DNA from: Flavobacteriales bacterium CG_4_9_14_3_um_filter_32_8
Lineage (GTDB): Bacteria; Bacteroidota; Bacteroidia; Flavobacteriales_E; Vicingaceae
Length of the DNA: 8,999 nucleotides
NCBI GenBank assembly: GCA_002790175.1
Contig: PFUQ01000011.1
Location: 2,873-11,871, forward strand
Direction of reading: 5' to 3'
Positions within the stretch are counted from its first letter, which is position 1. Every line of letters starts with the position of its first letter. The notes beneath the pieces are model-generated. The model did no database searches. It saw only the letters and a program-made list of their open reading frames with translations, and was not told the DNA's origin. The translations under genes were made by a program, and so were the position numbers. Positions 4,998 to 8,999 of this stretch are shown piece after piece.

Positions 4998-7961
4998 ATG
5001 AACGTTTTATTATCTGTTATTTTAGGACTATTTTTATTTTTTTTTCAAATAAAAATAGTTTATTCCATTAACATTTTAAAACAAGATACTACCAAAAAAA
5101 GTGCTTACTATTTTGTTTCAAACAGAGGCTCGGCTACCAATGAAACTTATACCATGTATAAAGCTAGAACCAACCAAAGCGGAATTTCATCTACGTTAAT
5201 TCGCGGAAATTTTGAAATTACAGGAGCTCCACTGTTGCGAAAAGCAGAAATTTCTATTTATAATATATCTAACGATGAGTTAGTTGGCGTATACAATACC
5301 AACGCCAAAACAGGAAATTATTTAGTGATTTTAATGCCTAATTTAAAGTATGAGTTTGTGATAAATGCTTATGGATATGCTCCTATCCGAAAAATTGTAG
5401 AAATTCCGAGTTATGCCAGCACCAATGTAAATGATGAACTTTCGAATCAAAAAATTACGCTATCCATCACCACCAACAAAGTTAATTTAGCATTAAACAC
5501 TTGGTTTGTTGAAGAAAAAGAACCCACCCTGTTTTTACTCACCGTTTATGACGAAAATAATGAAGGTACTCATCACATAGAACTTTATGAGTCAGAAAAA
5601 GTAGAAGAAGAGCATGGACGAAGACAACTTACTGAAACGGATTTTGGAAACATTGACGAATTGTTAAAAAAACAAGCTGATGCAGAAAACAAAAAACCAG
5701 AACTCGCAGAAAAAGCTTTTTTAAGAAAGGATTACAAAACAGCAGCAGCCCTCTATTCAGGATTATTAAATTTCGATGCATCAGATGCCATTGCAAATTA
5801 CCGCAAAGGGGTTTCGATTTATCATTTAGAAAAAAATAAACTCAAAGCATTACCCTATTTGCAAAAAGCCGAAAAAGAAGCCATCACTCCTTACGATGTG
5901 TTTTATTATTTAGGAATGACTTACCATTCGTGGGCAGATTTTTCGAAAGCAGAACAAGCTTTTAATACTTTTAAAACAAAAGCAAAACCAGCCGAAGTAG
6001 AAACATTCAAAATAAATCGGTTAATTGAATATTGTATCAACGGTAAACAATTAATTCAAGAACAATACGATATGTCTATCATCAATAAATCTAGTATTGA
6101 CATTCAAAAATTAGCCAAAGAATTACCTACTCAACTCATTAGCGAAAAGTTTTTTGAAAAAACGTCATTTTTTATCTCTCCAATTGATGCAAAAAAGAAA
6201 GAAAAATTGTGGATGTTTAAAACCGAACAGAATGAAATGATTCAAACCAGCTATGGATTGGAGGAAAAAAATGGCAAAGATTTATTTGTAAATGTATTAA
6301 TGGGTGGCGATAAATGGGGGCTTCCAAAATCGCTTGGAAGTAGCGTAAACACTCCTTTTGATGAAAATTACGCTTATGTAACTTTAGATGGAAAAACACT
6401 TTATTTTGCTTCAACAGGACACAATACAATAGGAGGATACGATATTTTTGTATCAACCAGAGCAACGGTAAACGATGCTTGGAGTGTTCCAAAAAACATG
6501 GGTTATCCCATCAATTCGCCTTACGACGATTTTATGTTTATGCCCAGTTTAAATGACGAGGAAGCCTATTTTATTTCGAACAGAAGAAGCCCAACAGGTG
6601 GATACAGTTTGTGTAAAATTAACATGCCCAAACCACCCAAACCTTTAACCATTATTAAAGGGCATTTTATGACCAACGATTCTGTTCCAAATTTTGCAGC
6701 TTCTATTGCGGTTTACAACACCAACAACCAAGAAGTGGTGGGCATTTACAACTCAAATGCTAACACAGGTAATTTTTTAATGGCATTGATGCCTGGTGTT
6801 AAATATGAATTTAATATTGTTACCGAAGGATTTAATGAACACACCGCTTATGTTACTGTTCCGATTCAGACCGAAGATTTTCCTTTACGACAAGACATAA
6901 AATTGAAGAAAGAAGGTTCGTTTGAAATTATAAATATCGATAATTATTTTACCAAAGAAGAAGCAGAAAAAGCTCCAGAATACAAGACTACCAAATCCCG
7001 TCAGTTGACGGATGAAAGAAATATCTCACAAGAAACGGTTAAACCAAAACAAATTAGTGTAGAAAAATACAAAAAAGCATCTTCCGATGAGCAAAAAATA
7101 GTAGATGCCGCTGAACAATTTTTTATCAATAAACAATACCTAAAAAGTGCTGAACAATATGCTAAAATTGCCCCATTGTTCGACTTAACAGAAAAGCAAT
7201 GCTACATGTATGGCAAAAGCTTATTTAATGTCCGTCAGCTGACGGACGAAAAAACCATCGAATTTTTAGAAAAAGCTGCATTAAACAAAGCCACTCCTTA
7301 CGATGTTTTTTATATGTTGGGAAAAACCAACCATTATGCTTATCGTTTTGAACGAGCTGTTAAAGCTTACGAAAAATACAAAACCATGGCAACCGAAAAG
7401 GAATTACAAAACCATAATATTGAGGAAGAAATTAATTTAAGCAGATTCGGTAAACAAATTGTAAACAGCCCAAAACCAATTGAAGTAATAGAAAAAAAAG
7501 AATTTAAATCAACCGATTTTAATGCCATTTATGGTTCGTTAGACATTGATGCCAAATTTTTATTGGTACCCGAAGACATGACCACAGTAAAAGACAAAAA
7601 AGAGAATTTTAAACCTACCATGTATTTAAACAACAGCAAAACATTAATTTATTATTCGAGTTTTGGCGAAAATGGTGAAAACGGAAAAGACCTCTATTTT
7701 ATGAAAAAATTACCAAACAATACATGGTCGGAACCTATAAATGTCGGAGTTTCTGTAAATACTGCTGCCGATGAAGATTATCCTTTTTTATCAAAAGATG
7801 AAATGACCTTGTATTTTAGTTCAAAAGCTCACGGCAGCATGGGAGGATACGATATTTTTAAAAGTACTTGGGACGAAAAAAATAACACATGGATCACTCC
7901 AATTAATTTAGGAGCTCCCATCAATTCGCCTTTTGACGACTTATTTTATGTGGAAGAGTAA
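4998..7961 (+). CDS. Exported tandem-duplicated regulatory-like/TPR/PD40 beta-propeller protein
   Basis: This 987-residue protein starts with a hydrophobic stretch (2-23), probably a signal peptide with a poor basic n-region. It contains two copies of one module. Copy 1: a propeller-type strand AYYFVSNRG (36-44), a carboxypeptidase-regulatory/CNA-like beta domain (67-137, VGVYNTNAKTGNYLVILMP), TPR helices (235-330, with ITPYDVFYYLGMTYH) and PD40 blades (about 388-510, with LDGKTLYFASTG and GGYDIFVST). Copy 2 repeats this order: AYFISNRR (523-530), beta domain (552-622, VGIYNSNANTGNFLMALMP), TPRs (700-800, ATPYDVFYMLGKTNH) and blades (870-983, MTLYFSSK and GGYDIFKST). The C-terminal OmpA domain common in Bacteroidota TPR-PD40 proteins is absent, and no type IX secretion C-terminal signal is visible. 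The last blade stops early, at NSPFDDLFYVEE. Family members often act in the envelope, for example in gliding or secretion complexes, but a specific role cannot be assigned. Two palindromes (6998-7011, 7230-7247) are translated in frame. Confidence 0.88.
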   Translation: MNVLLSVILGLFLFFFQIKIVYSINILKQDTTKKSAYYFVSNRGSATNETYTMYKARTNQSGISSTLIRGNFEITGAPLLRKAEISIYNISNDELVGVYNTNAKTGNYLVILMPNLKYEFVINAYGYAPIRKIVEIPSYASTNVNDELSNQKITLSITTNKVNLALNTWFVEEKEPTLFLLTVYDENNEGTHHIELYESEKVEEEHGRRQLTETDFGNIDELLKKQADAENKKPELAEKAFLRKDYKTAAALYSGLLNFDASDAIANYRKGVSIYHLEKNKLKALPYLQKAEKEAITPYDVFYYLGMTYHSWADFSKAEQAFNTFKTKAKPAEVETFKINRLIEYCINGKQLIQEQYDMSIINKSSIDIQKLAKELPTQLISEKFFEKTSFFISPIDAKKKEKLWMFKTEQNEMIQTSYGLEEKNGKDLFVNVLMGGDKWGLPKSLGSSVNTPFDENYAYVTLDGKTLYFASTGHNTIGGYDIFVSTRATVNDAWSVPKNMGYPINSPYDDFMFMPSLNDEEAYFISNRRSPTGGYSLCKINMPKPPKPLTIIKGHFMTNDSVPNFAASIAVYNTNNQEVVGIYNSNANTGNFLMALMPGVKYEFNIVTEGFNEHTAYVTVPIQTEDFPLRQDIKLKKEGSFEIINIDNYFTKEEAEKAPEYKTTKSRQLTDERNISQETVKPKQISVEKYKKASSDEQKIVDAAEQFFINKQYLKSAEQYAKIAPLFDLTEKQCYMYGKSLFNVRQLTDEKTIEFLEKAALNKATPYDVFYMLGKTNHYAYRFERAVKAYEKYKTMATEKELQNHNIEEEINLSRFGKQIVNSPKPIEVIEKKEFKSTDFNAIYGSLDIDAKFLLVPEDMTTVKDKKENFKPTMYLNNSKTLIYYSSFGENGENGKDLYFMKKLPNNTWSEPINVGVSVNTAADEDYPFLSKDEMTLYFSSKAHGSMGGYDIFKSTWDEKNNTWITPINLGAPINSPFDDLFYVEE
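6998..7011. repeat. Palindromic repeat CCGTCA-GT-TGACGG inside the PD40 gene
   Basis: Six-base arms flank a two-base centre. It is read in frame as R-Q-L-T-D (codons from 6999, residue 668 onward), followed by E, in the low-complexity linker between the second beta domain and the second TPR block. The same motif recurs at 7230-7247 in the same frame, which identifies it as a dispersed element rather than chance. Confidence 0.75.
7230..7247. repeat. 18-base perfect palindrome inside the PD40 gene
   Basis: Bases 7230-7247 (GTCCGTCAGCTGACGGAC) equal their own reverse complement. They are translated as part of V-R-Q-L-T-D-E (residues 745-751), in a loop between TPR helices. The core differs from the 6998-7011 copy by only one central base (GC versus GT). 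Confidence 0.85.
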
Positions 7962-7963
7962 TG

Positions 7964-8005
7964 AAAGTTAGAAGACCGAAGACCGAAGTTGGAAGACAGA
8001 AGTTG
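7964..8005. repeat. Heptamer tandem repeat (GAAGACC/GAAGTTG), about six units
   Basis: From 7971 the sequence reads in 7-base steps as gaagacc, gaagacc, gaagttg, gaagaca, gaagttg (ending 8005); a degenerate unit aaagtta precedes at 7964-7970. It begins two bases after the PD40 stop codon and is noncoding on the annotated strand. Units follow two alternating types (GAAGAC[C/A] and GAAGTTG), suggesting growth by slippage from a mixed array. Confidence 0.75.
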
Positions 8006-8018
8006 GCATTGTGCGTTA

Positions 8019-8085
8019 GCTTCCCCTCTTGAGAAGCCTGTCCCGATTTTTCGGGAGGGCAGGAGCTTGCCACGCTGAAGCGTGG
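8019..8085. repeat. GC-rich compound hairpin repeat in the PD40-omega-amidase spacer
   Basis: Three adjacent stem-loops are visible. GCTTC/GAAGC occurs at 8019-8023 and 8033-8037. CCTG-TCCCGA / TCGGGA-GGG-CAGG spans 8037-8063, with a TTTT loop and a 3-base bulge. CCACGC/GCGTGG occurs at 8070-8075 and 8080-8085, with a TGAA loop. Bases 8031-8090 are about 62% GC by direct count, against AT-rich neighbours. No U-tract follows the stems, so this is not a standard intrinsic terminator; it looks like a dispersed interspersed element of the kind common in Bacteroidota intergenic DNA. It might still act as a transcript-end or stability structure. Confidence 0.7.
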
Positions 8086-8090
8086 GTGTG

Positions 8091-8120
8091 TTGTGAGGAA
8101 AATCGAAATAAAAAACTTTG
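8091..8120 (+). promoter_or_regulatory. Candidate promoter for the omega-amidase gene
   Basis: TTG at 8091-8093 and AAACTTTG at 8113-8120 (seven of eight positions of TAnnTTTG) are spaced by 19 bases, the optimal Bacteroidota distance. The predicted transcript start near 8127 leaves a leader of about 11 bases before the ATG at 8138. The -33 element overlaps the alternative GTG start at 8093, which therefore is probably untranslated. Confidence 0.5.
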
Positions 8121-8137
8121 CGAGTAACAAAAACACT

Positions 8138-8977
8138 ATGAACCTAAAAATTACCATCATACAATCGGAACTACATTGGGAAAACGCAGCTAAAAACCTA
8201 GTCATGTTTACTAAAAAAATAGCTTCCATAAATGAAGCTACCGATATTATTGTATTGCCAGAAATGTTTACTACTGGCTTTACGATGAAATCAGAAGAAT
8301 TTGCCGAAACCATGACTGGTAAAACGGTTACTTGGATGAAAGCCCAAGCAAAAAAATCGAATAGTGTAATTATTGGAAGTTTAATTATTGAAGAACACGA
8401 AAAGTTTTTTAATCGTTTGGTTTGGATGCAGCCTGATGGTGATTTTTATACCTATGACAAAAGACATTTATTTAGAATGGCTAAAGAACACGAAAACTTT
8501 AGTGCTGGGAATAAAAGGTTAATTGTTGATTACAAAGGCTGGAAAATTTGTCCATTGGTTTGTTACGATTTACGTTTTCCGGTGTGGAGTAGGAATAAGC
8601 CCATCCCCAACCCTTCCCGAAGGGAAGGGAGTCCATCCCCCTTCGAGGGAGTTGGAGGGGACTCTGCCTACGATTGCCTCATCTACATTGCCAATTGGCC
8701 TGAAGTTCGTAAAGCCCCTTGGAGTAAATTGTTGGAAGCTCGAGCCATCGAAAACCAATGTTATGTGGTAGGTGTTAACCGTGTTGGTATTGACGGAACA
8801 AATCATGTGTATAGTGGAAATTCTGTAGTTATTAACCCAAAAGGAGAAAAAATTACCACTGTTCCAGAACACAAAGAATGTACACCAACTGTTAGTTTGT
8901 CGCTAAAAGAATTAACAGATTTTAGAGCACTATTTCCTGTGGGGTTAGATGGTGATGAGTTTGAGGTAATTTGTTAA
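8138..8977 (+). CDS. Omega-amidase, YafV/Nit2-like nitrilase-superfamily enzyme with repeat-derived insert
   Basis: This 279-residue cytosolic carbon-nitrogen hydrolase should deamidate 2-oxoglutaramate (and 2-oxosuccinamate) to the 2-oxo acid plus ammonia. The Glu-Lys-Cys triad is visible: E42 in VLPEMFTTGF, K108 in YDKRHLFRM and C142 in PLVCYDLRFPVWSRN. Together with ANWPEVR (185-191) and ARAIENQCYVVGVNRVG (201-217), these match E. coli YafV closely. YafV has about three residues between WSRN and the next Tyr-Asp; here there are 24 (residues 154-177, rich in Pro, Gly, Ser and Arg), encoded by a GC-rich repeat. Without them the length would be about 258, the normal size. All catalytic motifs and the frame remain intact, so the enzyme is probably functional. 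A GTG at 8093 would add 15 residues, but MNLKITIIQSELHW fits the family N-terminus and a candidate promoter overlaps the GTG. It partners functionally with the YbdL-like aminotransferase at 3770. Confidence 0.92.
   Translation: MNLKITIIQSELHWENAAKNLVMFTKKIASINEATDIIVLPEMFTTGFTMKSEEFAETMTGKTVTWMKAQAKKSNSVIIGSLIIEEHEKFFNRLVWMQPDGDFYTYDKRHLFRMAKEHENFSAGNKRLIVDYKGWKICPLVCYDLRFPVWSRNKPIPNPSRREGSPSPFEGVGGDSAYDCLIYIANWPEVRKAPWSKLLEARAIENQCYVVGVNRVGIDGTNHVYSGNSVVINPKGEKITTVPEHKECTPTVSLSLKELTDFRALFPVGLDGDEFEVIC
8603..8664. repeat. Inverted pair of GC-rich repeat units inserted in the omega-amidase gene
   Basis: The first unit contains an 8-base stem CCCTTCCC/GGGAAGGG (8611-8618 and 8622-8629, loop GAA). 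The second contains CCCT/AGGG (8639-8642 and 8646-8649, loop TCG). The reverse complement of the second unit aligns with the first around a shared core of the form CCAAC-(T)CCC-TC-CGAAGGG, with both ending in a GGA[G/C]TCC-like edge, so they are two diverged copies in head-to-head orientation. Bases 8601-8660 are 65% GC by direct count. The insert is open in the omega-amidase frame. Confidence 0.8.
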
Positions 8978-8999
8978 GAAATTTTTATTCTTTAATTAT

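Noticed and set aside
5623..5640. RRQLTE in the first half of the PD40 protein as a third copy of the RQLTD palindrome
   Set aside because: The codons (aga caa ctt act gaa) do not form a palindrome and the position does not align with the second-half copies, so the peptide similarity is probably coincidence.
8041..8056. TCCCGA-TTTT-TCGGGA as an intrinsic terminator
   Set aside because: The stem is followed by GGGCAGG, not a U-tract, and it is part of a larger repeat element. A terminator role is possible but not shown.
7921..8313. Antisense open frame of 130 codons across the spacer and omega-amidase start
   Set aside because: It runs across the repeat array and the opposite strand of a conserved enzyme. 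No family motif or promoter supports it.
8570..8872. Overlapping open frames on both strands around the omega-amidase insert
   Set aside because: The GC-rich inverted repeat is free of stops in several frames, which creates long spurious frames; only the nitrilase frame carries conserved motifs.

Overview
The window looks like part of a Bacteroidota (Flavobacteriia-like) chromosome. The coding DNA is AT-rich. Starts lack clear Shine-Dalgarno sequences. Several genes are preceded by the Bacteroidota-type TAnnTTTG -7 box, and the gene set includes a TPR/PD40 envelope protein typical of that phylum. All genes read on the + strand, and no intergenic gap exceeds 300 bases.

Layout. (1) Bases 1-372 hold the 3' end of a gene that starts before the window, possibly a DUF389-type membrane protein. 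(2) Bases 476-3671 form a tight three-gene operon with overlapping stops and starts: a CPA2-type cation:proton antiporter with a long cytosolic USP-like tail, a MarC-family membrane protein, and RNase HI (rnhA). A good TTG-N18-TATATTTG promoter lies just upstream. (3) Bases 3770-4930 encode a PLP-dependent aminotransferase closely resembling the methionine/glutamine aminotransferase YbdL. (4) Bases 4998-7961 encode a 987-residue, probably exported protein built from two tandem copies of a regulatory-like beta domain, TPRs and PD40 propeller blades. (5) A 176-base spacer is filled with a heptamer tandem repeat and GC-rich hairpins. (6) Bases 8138-8977 encode a YafV/Nit2-like omega-amidase carrying an in-frame, repeat-derived insert.

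How the genes fit together. The aminotransferase and the omega-amidase are the two halves of the known glutamine transaminase-omega-amidase route: transamination with glutamine yields 2-oxoglutaramate, which the omega-amidase hydrolyses to 2-oxoglutarate. Here the PD40 gene and a repeat-rich spacer separate them. The antiporter and MarC proteins are membrane proteins co-transcribed with a housekeeping nuclease, and no pathway obviously links these three.

The most notable signal is a cluster of short GC-rich palindromic repeats of at least three kinds between about 6998 and 8664. Two of them are embedded in frame in the PD40 gene and one compound element in the omega-amidase gene, so repeat DNA is being read as protein. 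I see no phage, transposase, CRISPR or defence genes, and no clear candidate for a wholly new multi-gene system.
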